Numbered from the stretch's first letter, positions 17,516-25,680 are shown. The stretch: DNA of 42,115 nucleotides from Pseudomonadota bacterium (GCA_020161475.1 JAIUNQ010000009.1:1-42115), one strand, 5' to 3'. A program made the numbers and translations. Notes: generated by a model not told the origin, from the letters alone.

Positions 17516-17524
17516 CGAACCGTG

Positions 17525-20257
17525 ATGAACAAGCTCGTTTTTTCCATCTTCCTCATCGTCAGTGCGCTCAGCGCAGCGGCCCTGCAGCAAGAGTTGGCAC
17601 TGCACACAGCGCTTGATTCGTTCATCGGCGATCAATTGCGCACGCCCCATTTCAGCCAGCTGGCGACGCTGGTGGAGTCGCATCACCGGGCCTTCAAGCT
17701 GATGGGCTTTGCCGTCATCATCGTGCTGGGCCTGTTTGCTTTCCTGCTGCTGCGGTTGCTGCGTGCAGACAGGCTGGCCCGTGGACGTCTGGAGCAGGCC
17801 TTGGGGGAGCGCGCTGCCGCAGACGCCGCCTGGCATCAGCTGGATGAAGCGATCGAGGCGCTCTCGGAGGGCTTTGTGCTGTATGATGCCGAGGATCGGC
17901 TGGTGCGGGCCAATCGTAAATACCGGGAATTTTACGCCGACTCCGCCCATTGGATCATCCCCGGAGCCCGCTTCGAGGACATCGTGCGCCGCGGGGCTTT
18001 GGCGGGGCAGTATCATGAAGCGGCCGCCGATCCTGAAGGCTGGGTCAAGGAGCGTATGGCCCGCCGTGCCATCATGCGCACGCGGGGGCAGGCTCCCTTC
18101 GAGCAGCAACTCACCGACGGGCGCTGGCTGATGATCTCCGATCGGGCCATGAGCAATGGGGGCACGGTGGGGATCCGCACCGATATTACCGAACTCAAGC
18201 GGCATATGGGCGCTCTGGAGCGTGCGCGCGAGGAGCTGCGCCTCGAGAGTGCGCGCGCCCGTGCTCTCGCGGAGGCGAACCGGCAGGCCTACAAGCTGCT
18301 GGATGATGCGATTGCCGCCTTGAACGAGGGCTTCGCGATCTGGGACAAGGACGATTGTCTGGTCACCTGCAACGAACGCTATCGTCAGCTTTACCCGCCG
18401 GCGGCGCCCATGTTGGTGCCCGGCGTGCAATACGCTGATTTCGCCCGTACGGTGATCTCGTCAGGGCATTTTTCCGTACAAACCAGTGTCGAAGCGGCGA
18501 TCGCAGAGCGTGTCCGGCGCCGGCGTGACGGCTCGGGTGAAAGCGTGATCGAGCAGTTCGGCGATGGTCGTTGGGTCAAGATCACCAATCGCCCGGTGGT
18601 GGGGGGCGGTATCGTCACGGTCTTCACCGAGATCACCGAACTCAAGACACGCGAAATCGAGCTGACGCGGGCGCGAAACGATCTGGAAGCGCAAGCGGCC
18701 AACATGCGCGAGCTCAAGGAAATGGCGGAGGCCGCCAACCATGCCAAATCCGGGTTTCTGGCCATGATCAGCCATGAGATCCGCACGCCGATGAACGCCG
18801 TATTGGGCCTTTCGGCGTTGCTGGCGGAAACCGCGCTGACGGCGGAGCAGCGCCGCTTCGTCGAGGGAGTGGAGGAGTCGGGCGTTCACCTGATCGGCCT
18901 GATCAATGACCTGCTCGATTTCTCGCGCCTCGAAGCCGAGAAGTTCACGCTCGATATCGCCCCGGTTTCCCTGCGGCAGGTGGTGGGCAGCGCCATCCGC
19001 ATGATGCGCGTGCTGGCCGAGCGCAAGGGGCTCGCGCTCAACGTTGAAATTGATCCCACGCTGCCCGATGGCGTGGAAATGGATGCCGCGCGCGTCAATC
19101 AGGTGCTCATCAATCTCATCGGCAACGCCATCAAGTTCACCCCTCAGGGGTATGTCTCGCTGCGGGTTTCGGGGCAGGTGCAGCCCGACGGCCGTCTGGC
19201 GCTGGATATGCTCGTGCAGGATACCGGGTCGGGCATTCCGCCCGAGGTCGCCGAGCGCCTCTTCCAGCCCTTCGAGCGGGGCATGGCGCATGAGAGGGGG
19301 GGCATCAGCGGCACCGGCCTCGGGCTGGCGATCACCCGGCGGCTCGTGGCCCTGATGGGAGGCGCGGTAACGCTGGAGCCGGGCGGGATAGGCGCGACCT
19401 TCCGCGTCACCTTCGTGTTCAACCGGGCGCGCGTGTCGCTCGCGCCGGTCGAGACCCTGCCCGTCATGCCGGGCGCGGGGCGTGCGCTCCATGTGCTGGT
19501 GGCCGAGGATACACCGGCGAGCCAGTTGGTGATCTGCACGCTGCTGGAGCGGCGCGGGCACCGTGTCACGCTGGTGCCCGATGGTGCGCAGGCGCTGGCC
19601 GAGGCGAAGCGGGGCGGCTTCGATCTGATCCTGCTTGATATCCAGATGCCCCACCTGTCCGGGCTGGACGTGGTGCGCGCCATCCGGGCGTTGCCTGCAC
19701 CGCTCGGCAGCGTGCCGGTGGTGGCCCTTTCGGCGCAGGTTTACCCGGCGGATCGCTCGGCGAGCGATGAGGCGGGCTTTGACGATCATCTGGGCAAGCC
19801 GCTGCGCATCGCCGAACTGGATCGCCTGATCCAGCGCGTCGCGCATGGCGATTTTTGGCGTGGGGGCGCGCCGTTGGAAGAGGAGCAGGAGATGGAAAGC
19901 CATGGAGGCGATACGGACGAGCGGACCGGCATCCGCGAGGCCGTCTCCGAGTTGCATGCCATGACGGGAGATGCCGCAATCGTGGAGCTTCTCGATCTGG
20001 CGCTGTCCAACATCGATGAGGAAATGGGGCGCCTCAACGAGGCGAGCCTTGCCGCGGATGCCGCGCGCATGCGTCAGGCCGCGCACAAGCTGGCCGGCGT
20101 GCTCGCGCAATACGGCGCGGCTTCCGCAGCAAGGCTTGCCGGTGCCTTCGAACGGACGGAGGAGGCCAACCTTCCGGCGCAGATGGCGGAGGTCTGCGCG
20201 GCCATTGACCGGGCGCGCGCACACCTCATGGAATCGCGGGCCGAAGTCGCGGCCTGA
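17525..20257 (+). CDS. Hybrid sensor histidine kinase (PAS-PAS-HisKA-HATPase-REC-Hpt)
   Basis: This 910-residue protein has membrane helices at about 4-21 and 58-79 with a short loop between them. Two tandem PAS domains follow (about 107-225 and 255-375), each starting with an IEALSEGF or IAALNEGF type helix and ending in DITEL or EITEL. The kinase core has AMISHEIRTPMN with the phospho-accepting His417, then NLIGNAIKFTPQG, DTGSGIPPE and GTGLGLAITRR. The receiver domain carries LILLDIQMP (Asp705) and the Hpt-like end carries QAAHKLAG (His854). It can run a full His-Asp-His phosphorelay and should pass phosphate to a separate response regulator not in the window. ATG 17525 is used; a GTG lies directly before it. 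Sensed signal unknown. Confidence 0.94.
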   Translation: MNKLVFSIFLIVSALSAAALQQELALHTALDSFIGDQLRTPHFSQLATLVESHHRAFKLMGFAVIIVLGLFAFLLLRLLRADRLARGRLEQALGERAAADAAWHQLDEAIEALSEGFVLYDAEDRLVRANRKYREFYADSAHWIIPGARFEDIVRRGALAGQYHEAAADPEGWVKERMARRAIMRTRGQAPFEQQLTDGRWLMISDRAMSNGGTVGIRTDITELKRHMGALERAREELRLESARARALAEANRQAYKLLDDAIAALNEGFAIWDKDDCLVTCNERYRQLYPPAAPMLVPGVQYADFARTVISSGHFSVQTSVEAAIAERVRRRRDGSGESVIEQFGDGRWVKITNRPVVGGGIVTVFTEITELKTREIELTRARNDLEAQAANMRELKEMAEAANHAKSGFLAMISHEIRTPMNAVLGLSALLAETALTAEQRRFVEGVEESGVHLIGLINDLLDFSRLEAEKFTLDIAPVSLRQVVGSAIRMMRVLAERKGLALNVEIDPTLPDGVEMDAARVNQVLINLIGNAIKFTPQGYVSLRVSGQVQPDGRLALDMLVQDTGSGIPPEVAERLFQPFERGMAHERGGISGTGLGLAITRRLVALMGGAVTLEPGGIGATFRVTFVFNRARVSLAPVETLPVMPGAGRALHVLVAEDTPASQLVICTLLERRGHRVTLVPDGAQALAEAKRGGFDLILLDIQMPHLSGLDVVRAIRALPAPLGSVPVVALSAQVYPADRSASDEAGFDDHLGKPLRIAELDRLIQRVAHGDFWRGGAPLEEEQEMESHGGDTDERTGIREAVSELHAMTGDAAIVELLDLALSNIDEEMGRLNEASLAADAARMRQAAHKLAGVLAQYGAASAARLAGAFERTEEANLPAQMAEVCAAIDRARAHLMESRAEVAA

Positions 20258-20340
20258 GCGGAACTTATCCCCCCTCGCGCCGCCCCCCTTACACTCGCGC
20301 CATGGTGATCGGGCCTCAGGCCCCTGCGCGGAGCGAAGAC

Positions 20341-21168
20341 ATGTCGAACACCCCCAATCTCCAGCTTCCCTATGTGGCGGCGGGCCAGTCGCAGAAGCAC
20401 GTCACGGTCAATGAGGGGCTGCGCGCGCTGGATGCGCTGGTGCACATGGGCGTTGCCTCGCGGGGGCAGGCGAGCCCGCCGGCGAACCCGGCCGAGGGGC
20501 AGCGCTATCTGGTGCCCGCCGGTGCGACAGGGACCTTTGCCGCGCACGCGGGTGACATCGCGGCATGGCAGGACGGCGGCTGGCTTTTCTACGCGCCGCG
20601 CGCGGGCTGGCTGAGCTGGGTGGCGGATGAGGCGCTGCTGCTGGCCTATACGGGTGCCGGCTGGGTGATTGCTGCGGGCCAATATCAGAACCTGCCGATG
20701 GTCGGCATCAATGCCTCTGCTGACACCACCAATCGTCTGGCGGTCTCGGCCCCCGCCACCTTGCTCAATCACGCGGGCAACGGACATCAGGTCAAGGTCA
20801 ACAAGGCCGCCAGCAGCGAGACCGCCAGCCTGCTCTTCCAGTCCAACTGGTCGGGGCGCGCGGAAATGGGCCTTGCTGGCGACGATCGCTTCCGGCTGAA
20901 GGTCTCGGGGGATGGGGCCAACTGGGCCAATGCGCTGGAGATCGCGCCCGGTGGCACGCTCGGAATCGGGACCGGCGCGGGCAACGCCGCCGTGACTCTG
21001 GCGGGGGCGATTCGCCTGGCGGCCTATCCTGTTGCGGGGCTGCCCTCGGCCTCCGGGATGGGGGCAGGGGCCATTGTGATGGTGAGCAACGAGAGCGGCG
21101 GCGCAGTGCCAGCCTTCTCCGATGGCACGCTCTGGCGGCGATTCACGGACAGGGCATTGGTGTCGTGA
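20341..21168 (+). CDS. DUF2793-containing protein
   Basis: About 275 residues from ATG 20341, which is preceded by GGAGCGAAGAC. The N-terminal half (SNTPNLQLPYVAAGQSQKH, ALDALVHMG, GDIAAWQDGGWLFYAPRAGW) is the DUF2793 pattern, a domain often met in phage tail and gene-transfer-agent proteins of alphaproteobacteria. The C-terminal half is rich in Gly, Ala, Ser and Asn, with repeated short beta-type segments (FRLKVSGDGANWANALEI, GTLGIGTGAGNAAVTLAG) like tail-fibre or adhesin stems. No signal peptide is visible. There are no other phage genes around it. It sits between the histidine kinase and the export operon on the same strand, with 83 bases before it. Its function is unknown. Confidence 0.75.
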   Translation: MSNTPNLQLPYVAAGQSQKHVTVNEGLRALDALVHMGVASRGQASPPANPAEGQRYLVPAGATGTFAAHAGDIAAWQDGGWLFYAPRAGWLSWVADEALLLAYTGAGWVIAAGQYQNLPMVGINASADTTNRLAVSAPATLLNHAGNGHQVKVNKAASSETASLLFQSNWSGRAEMGLAGDDRFRLKVSGDGANWANALEIAPGGTLGIGTGAGNAAVTLAGAIRLAAYPVAGLPSASGMGAGAIVMVSNESGGAVPAFSDGTLWRRFTDRALVS

Positions 21169-21172
21169 AAAT

Positions 21173-21184
21173 AGCGTTAACGCT
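21173..21184. promoter_or_regulatory. 12-base perfect palindrome AGCGTTAACGCT upstream of the export operon
   Basis: The palindrome lies just after the DUF2793 stop and about 112 bases before the start chosen for the polysaccharide export gene. The interval that follows is AT-richer and contains TTGCCG and TGATAG 18 bases apart, a possible weak promoter. The palindrome could be an operator. It is short enough that chance is not excluded. Confidence 0.35.
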
Positions 21185-21296
21185 GTTGCTGAATTGCCGC
21201 CATGCGCAACCAATCGGTGATAGTCTGGTTCCCATTGCTTGGTTAAGAGGGTAGGAACTTCGTAAGATTCTGATGTCGGTTTCGGGTTGGGGCGTG

Positions 21297-22463
21297 ATGT
21301 TCAATTCATCATTTAAAATGGCACTCGCAGGCGGCCTTCTGGCCGCGATTCTGGGGGGGTGCTCGACGCTTCCCTCTGCGGGCCCCACCACGGCCGAAGT
21401 GACCTCCTCCGCGCAGGACGGTGACAACGTCCGCTACATCCTGCGCGATGTCGACGAATCGATTGTCTCCATCCTCTCCGGCTTCCGCAATCGCTCGTTC
21501 GCGGGCAGCTTCGGCGATCATCGCCCGCCGCCCTACCAGCGCATCGGCATCGGCGATGCCGTCAATGTCACCGTGTGGGAAGCAGCCGCCGGCGGCCTGT
21601 TCTCCTCCCCCGCGATTGACCGCAATTCCACCGGTGCACGCTCGGCCGTGATCCCGGAACAGATCGTCGCCAAGGATGGCTCGATCACCGTGCCCTACGC
21701 CGGGCGCATCCGCGTTGCCGGGCTCACCACCCCCGAAGTCGAAAAGCGGATCGTCGCGCAGCTGACCGGCAAGGCGATCGAACCGCAGGCCCTCGTCACC
21801 GTGCCGCAGGGGCTTTCCAACTCCGCGACCGTGCTGGGTGAAGTTACCAACGGCGCCCGCGTGCCGCTCTCCGTGCGCGGCGAGCGCATCATGGACGTGG
21901 TTGCGATGGCGGGCGGTGTTCGTGCGCCGACCTACGAGACCTTCATCTCGCTCCAGCGCGGGGGACGCACCGTTGCGGTGCCGATGCAGCGCGTCGTCTC
22001 CGATGCGCGCGAGAATATCTACATTCACCCCAAGGACGTGATCACCGTAGTGCGCGATCCGCAGACCTTCTCGGTCTTCGGCGCCGCCGGGCGCAACGCC
22101 GTTGTGCCCTTCGAGGCCGCAGGCATCACGCTCGAAAAGGCGGTGGCCAAGGCTGGTGGTCTGGTGGACAACCGCTCCGATCCCTACGGCGTCTTTCTTC
22201 TGCGCTTCGAGAGCGTAGAAGTGGCGCGCCGGCTGGATCCGAATTTCGCGTTTGCCGCCAGCGACACCCGCGTCCCCGTGGTCTATCGCCTGAATCTGCG
22301 CGATGCGCGCGGCTATTTCCTCGCCCAGACCATTCAGGTCCGCAACAACGATATGCTCTACATCGCCAATGCGCCGCTCAATGAGCTGCAGAAGGTGCTT
22401 CAGCTCTTCGTGGTGGCTGCCCAGCCGGTCGCCAGCGCAGCAACGATCGCCGCAGGCTTCTGA
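21297..22463 (+). CDS. Outer-membrane polysaccharide export lipoprotein (Wza/BexD/CtrA family)
   Basis: About 388 residues. The N-terminus is a lipoprotein signal, with the lipobox in GGLLAAILGGC, so the mature protein is lipid-anchored to the outer membrane. Next is the polysaccharide-export domain (YQRIGIGDAVNVTVWEAAAG, VAKDGSITVPYAGRIRVAG) followed by SLBB-type repeats (VLGEVTNGARVPL, FSVFGAAGRNAVVPFEAAG). Size resembles BexD/CtrA (about 390) rather than the larger E. coli KpsD, matching the ABC-transporter genes at 34-38 kb. ATG 21297 is used; an in-frame ATG at 21273 would add eight residues to the signal peptide. The downstream SDR starts eight bases after its stop, indicating co-transcription. 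Helical C-terminal end (LQKVLQLFVVAAQPVAS) fits the outer-membrane helix of this family. Confidence 0.93.
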   Translation: MFNSSFKMALAGGLLAAILGGCSTLPSAGPTTAEVTSSAQDGDNVRYILRDVDESIVSILSGFRNRSFAGSFGDHRPPPYQRIGIGDAVNVTVWEAAAGGLFSSPAIDRNSTGARSAVIPEQIVAKDGSITVPYAGRIRVAGLTTPEVEKRIVAQLTGKAIEPQALVTVPQGLSNSATVLGEVTNGARVPLSVRGERIMDVVAMAGGVRAPTYETFISLQRGGRTVAVPMQRVVSDARENIYIHPKDVITVVRDPQTFSVFGAAGRNAVVPFEAAGITLEKAVAKAGGLVDNRSDPYGVFLLRFESVEVARRLDPNFAFAASDTRVPVVYRLNLRDARGYFLAQTIQVRNNDMLYIANAPLNELQKVLQLFVVAAQPVASAATIAAGF

Positions 22464-22471
22464 GGGACGGT

Positions 22472-23278
22472 ATGACCGGCGTTGCGCAAGCCCCGGTCGC
22501 CCTCATCTCCGGGGGCTCCAGCGGCATTGGTCTCGAGGTCGCGCGGCTTCTTCGCCAGCGCGGCTTTGATCTTCATCTCGCAGCACGCGATGAAGCGCGC
22601 CTCAGGCTCGCTCATGACGATCTGGCCTCGGGCGGGGGTGGCGCGATCGCGCTTCATACGCTTGATGTGAGCGATTCTTCTGCCTGTGCGCGCCTCGTCG
22701 AGGATATCCTCCGGGACAAGGGGCGAATCGACTGGCTGGTGACCAGCGCCGGCATGGTTGAACCCGGCATGGCGCTCGATCAGGACCTAGATGTCTTCCG
22801 GCGTCACATGGATACCAATTATTTCGGCACACTCCATCTGGTGCATCCCGTGGCGCGTGCCATGGCTTCGGCAGGTAGGGGGCGGATCATGTTGATCTCG
22901 TCAGCGGCGGCCTTCACCGGCATCGTGGGTTATGCGGCCTATTGCCCCTCCAAAGCCGCCGTCAAGGCGCTGGGAGAGGCATTGCACGTCGAGCTTGCCC
23001 CCAAGGGGGTCAGTGTCAGCATTGCCTTCCCGCCCGACACGGATACGCCCCAACTGGCCGCGGAGCAGGCCACCAAACCGGAAGTGACCAAGCGTATCAC
23101 GGCCGGCGGCGGCGTGCTTTCCGCGCGGCAGGTTGCCAAAGCGCTTGTCGTGGGAGCTGAAGCGGGGCGCCTTGTGCTGGCTCCAGGCATGCTGATGCAG
23201 CTCTTCGCCTGGGCGCATAGCCTCTACGCGCCGTTTTTCATCAAGCGCCAGAAGCAAATCCTTGAAACTGCCGAGTGA
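22472..23278 (+). CDS. Short-chain dehydrogenase resembling 3-ketosphinganine reductase (RkpH-like)
   Basis: This 268-residue classical SDR has the cofactor motif SGGSSGIG (13-20), the active-site SS at 143-144, and YCPSK (Tyr157, Lys161). The most informative part is FPPDTDTPQL (187-196) followed by TKPEVTKRI. PPDTDTP followed by TKP is a signature of eukaryotic 3-ketodihydrosphingosine reductases, which reduce the ketone made by serine palmitoyltransferase. A C-terminal hydrophobic segment (LMQLFAWAHSLYAPFFI) suggests membrane contact. It starts eight bases after the outer-membrane export gene with GAGGGA ahead of it. In rhizobial K-antigen loci an SDR (RkpH) works with an alpha-oxoamine synthase (RkpG), and such a synthase is at 41070-42115 here. 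Substrate assignment is inference; SDR class is certain. Confidence 0.85.
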   Translation: MTGVAQAPVALISGGSSGIGLEVARLLRQRGFDLHLAARDEARLRLAHDDLASGGGGAIALHTLDVSDSSACARLVEDILRDKGRIDWLVTSAGMVEPGMALDQDLDVFRRHMDTNYFGTLHLVHPVARAMASAGRGRIMLISSAAAFTGIVGYAAYCPSKAAVKALGEALHVELAPKGVSVSIAFPPDTDTPQLAAEQATKPEVTKRITAGGGVLSARQVAKALVVGAEAGRLVLAPGMLMQLFAWAHSLYAPFFIKRQKQILETAE

Positions 23279-23328
23279 ACGGGGCACAGCAGCCCTGCTG
23301 AACAGCGCCCCTTCAAGCGAGGTCTAAC

Positions 23329-24393
23329 ATGTTGGTCACCGCCTTTGGTGTCGCAACCGAATACGGTGGTTTCGGGCTTCAGGTCGTCAAGGCTCTGATG
23401 AGTGCGGTCCATCCCGATGGGCATTTCGTGCCCTGCAACACCCTGGACGAACTCAAGACGTCGCTTTCGGGGCGTCGCGTGTCCAGCATCTTTCTTTATT
23501 CGGAACTTCCGGAGAAGAACCTTGTGCTGATTTCCCGCAAGGTCAGCAGCAAATCCATTGTTTTTTATGAAGATCCGCGCCGGGTCGTGGAATATGCGCT
23601 GGATGTGCGTCGAAGGAGCTTTCTGGAGGGGGTGCGTCTGACATCCTGCAACATGGCGGCGCTGGCACTTCCCTTGGCGAACCCGGAAGCATTGATCCTG
23701 CCTTACGCGGCGATACCCTCGCTGGAGGCGATGGTGGCGCAGATCATCCGCTATCTCGGGCTCCAGATCACCCAACCCCAGCTCGATGCGGTTGCAGCCC
23801 AGTTGCAGCTTGACGGCGAGCGGCCATTCCGTCGGACCCTGATGGACGCCATGCGCCGCATCCTACCGGAAGAGATCATCTTCCATCGCCGTCCGGACGT
23901 GCTCGAACCCGCCAATGCCGACCTCGTTCACGCAATCATCGCCACGCGCGAGGATATCAGCCCGACCGGGGTGACGCGCGAGATGGTGTGGCCGAACACC
24001 TTGTTCCTGGGGCAGGACAACCGCCGGAATGTGACGGCCTGCGAGGGGGAGTGGCTGGAGATGGTCGGCCCGGCGCGATATCTCTATTTCGGGCCTTATC
24101 TCAATCTGGCGGCTGGGGTGTGGTCGATGAAGGCCGAGCTGCGTGTTCGGGGCAACAAATCCGGCGGAAAAGCCGAGTTCGACATCCTTCAGGATGGCGA
24201 ATGCCTCGCCATCGGCAGCTTCGATATTCCGGTTCAGGGGGTCTTCGAAATCACGTCCGACATCGTCAACGAGCACCCGGAAAAGCCGTTGGAGATGCGC
24301 TTGCTGATGAAGGAAGGCGCGATCGACGGAGAAATCATTCTGGATCGCGTGCGCTGGCGGCACGGAGAATCGGCCTTCATGCAGCGCGCGTGA
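23329..24393 (+). CDS. Protein of unknown function in the capsule export operon
   Basis: I do not recognise this 354-residue protein. It has no signal peptide or membrane segment. The N-terminal two thirds are an alpha/beta-like region (SSIFLYSELPEKNLVLISRK, SIVFYEDPRRVVEYALDVRR) followed by helical stretches; EDPRRVVEYAL recalls the Arg-containing loop of sulfotransferase-like folds, but no P-loop is seen. The last 110 residues look like a beta-sandwich, possibly sugar-binding (YFGPYLNLAAGVWSMKAEL, EFDILQDGECLAIGSFDI, EIILDRVRW). ATG 23329 has GAGG about eight bases upstream and the gene follows the SDR by 50 bases, so it is probably the last gene of the export operon. A glycan-modifying or glycan-binding role is a guess from context. 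Confidence 0.8.
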   Translation: MLVTAFGVATEYGGFGLQVVKALMSAVHPDGHFVPCNTLDELKTSLSGRRVSSIFLYSELPEKNLVLISRKVSSKSIVFYEDPRRVVEYALDVRRRSFLEGVRLTSCNMAALALPLANPEALILPYAAIPSLEAMVAQIIRYLGLQITQPQLDAVAAQLQLDGERPFRRTLMDAMRRILPEEIIFHRRPDVLEPANADLVHAIIATREDISPTGVTREMVWPNTLFLGQDNRRNVTACEGEWLEMVGPARYLYFGPYLNLAAGVWSMKAELRVRGNKSGGKAEFDILQDGECLAIGSFDIPVQGVFEITSDIVNEHPEKPLEMRLLMKEGAIDGEIILDRVRWRHGESAFMQRA

Positions 24394-24405
24394 CGCGCGC
24401 TGCAT
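24379..24405. terminator. Perfect 12-base inverted repeat around the stop codon of the unknown gene
   Basis: ATGCAGCGCGCG (24379-24390) and CGCGCGCTGCAT (24394-24405) are exact reverse complements flanking the TGA stop (24391-24393), giving a 12-base stem with a three-base loop. A second hairpin, GGAGGC-GAG-GCCTCC, follows at 24413-24427. Both lie between convergent genes and could end transcription from either side, although no long T-run follows. Confidence 0.5.
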
Positions 24406-24432
24406 GTCTTCGGGAGGCGAGGCCTCCGTGCG

Positions 24433-25671
24433 TCAGACGACTTCGATTTCCGGGAAGGGGAAAATCATCTTGCCGCCGCGCGCGAGATATTCCTTCTCGC
24501 GGCGCAGGATGCCTTCCTTGAAGTGCCAGGGCAGCACGAGGAAGTAATCCGGGTTCATGGCCCGCGCTTCGGCCTCCGAGATGATCGGAATATGCGTGCC
24601 GGGCGTGTAGGCGCCAAACTTGTCCGGGTTGACTTCGGCAATGGCCTTGATGTCATCCTTGGTGAAGCCGCAGAACTGCAGCACCACATTGCCCTTGGTC
24701 GAGGCGCCGTAGCCCAGAACGGTCTTGCCCGCATCGTTGAGCGCGCGCACGAGGCGAACCAGATCCTCGCGGTGACGGAAGACGCGCTCCTCGAAATCGC
24801 GGAAGGGCTTGGGCGTGCCCAGACCCATGCGCTCTTCCTGCTCCAGCAGCCAGTTGACGACGGCATCGTTGGTCTTGATCGCGGTGTTCGAACGCTTGGC
24901 GGCGGTAACGGCAAAGCTGCCGCCGTTGACCGCGTTGAGCACGACATCGACGATCTTGAGGTCGACGGCCTCCAGGATGCGCTTCACCACGCCGAGCGAG
25001 TAGTATTCGAGATGCTCGTGGCAAATGGTGTCGTAGGAGTTCAGGCGCAGCATCGAGGGCATATAGCTCTGCTCGAAGTGCCAAACACCATCGTCCGCAA
25101 GGATCGAGGCAATCTGGCGGGCAAATTCCACCGGAGCGTCCAGATCATAGAACATCGCGATGGAGCTGACGATCTTGGCCGGCTTGCGCTCGACCGAGTG
25201 GAACGCATCGGCCGAGAAGAAATCCGGCACCAGCGTAATATCTTCAGGGTAATACTGCTTGAATTTGACGCCGGTGGGGTCGATGCCGATTCGGCGCAGG
25301 CCCTTGGTCTGATAGGCCTTGAGCGTGGTGGCGTCATTGGCACCGATATCGACGATCACATCGCCGGCAACCGGGGCGACCATGCGCTCAAGATAGGCCA
25401 CCTTGTCCGTCAAATGCTGAACCATCGACTGGTTGAGCCCCGAGCGGTAGCCATAGTTCTCGCCGTACATTTCGGACGGCTCATAGGAGTGGGCCAGCTG
25501 AAGCAGACCGCTGTCCGGGCACCAGACCAGTTCCAGAGGACCGGTCGTGATCTTGTCCTGCGGGCTCTTGGGGAACACGCCGGTCAAAGCCTGGTGACCC
25601 AGATTCAGAACCGAGACAAGATTCTTGCTGCCGGAGATGCGGCATCCGCTGATCGCGCGGTAATTCGTCAT
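24433..25671 (-). CDS. SAM-dependent methyltransferase of the NDP-sugar C-methyltransferase type
   Basis: This 412-residue protein has the three-part layout of TylC3/TcaB9-type sugar C-methyltransferases. The N-terminal putative zinc domain is at 8-60, the SAM domain has VIVDIGANDATTLKAY (105-120) and the active-site CHEHLEYYS (217-225), and a C-terminal C-methyltransferase domain contains VLGYGASTKGNVVLQF. The zinc site is degenerate: the two Cys pairs read C10-R-I-S13 and C51-P-D-S54, so two of four ligands are serine. It begins 9 bases after the giant methyltransferase/glycosyltransferase stop with GAGGA overlapping that stop, so the two are co-translated. It could methylate a nucleotide sugar or a chain end. 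No typical NDP-ketosugar maker other than Gmd is present. Confidence 0.87.
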   Translation of the reverse strand: MTNYRAISGCRISGSKNLVSVLNLGHQALTGVFPKSPQDKITTGPLELVWCPDSGLLQLAHSYEPSEMYGENYGYRSGLNQSMVQHLTDKVAYLERMVAPVAGDVIVDIGANDATTLKAYQTKGLRRIGIDPTGVKFKQYYPEDITLVPDFFSADAFHSVERKPAKIVSSIAMFYDLDAPVEFARQIASILADDGVWHFEQSYMPSMLRLNSYDTICHEHLEYYSLGVVKRILEAVDLKIVDVVLNAVNGGSFAVTAAKRSNTAIKTNDAVVNWLLEQEERMGLGTPKPFRDFEERVFRHREDLVRLVRALNDAGKTVLGYGASTKGNVVLQFCGFTKDDIKAIAEVNPDKFGAYTPGTHIPIISEAEARAMNPDYFLVLPWHFKEGILRREKEYLARGGKMIFPFPEIEVV

Positions 25672-25680
25672 ACTATGTCC

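Noticed and set aside
18461-20224. 587-codon open frame on the minus strand
   Set aside because: It is antisense to the hybrid histidine kinase and has a His/Arg-rich, domain-free product.
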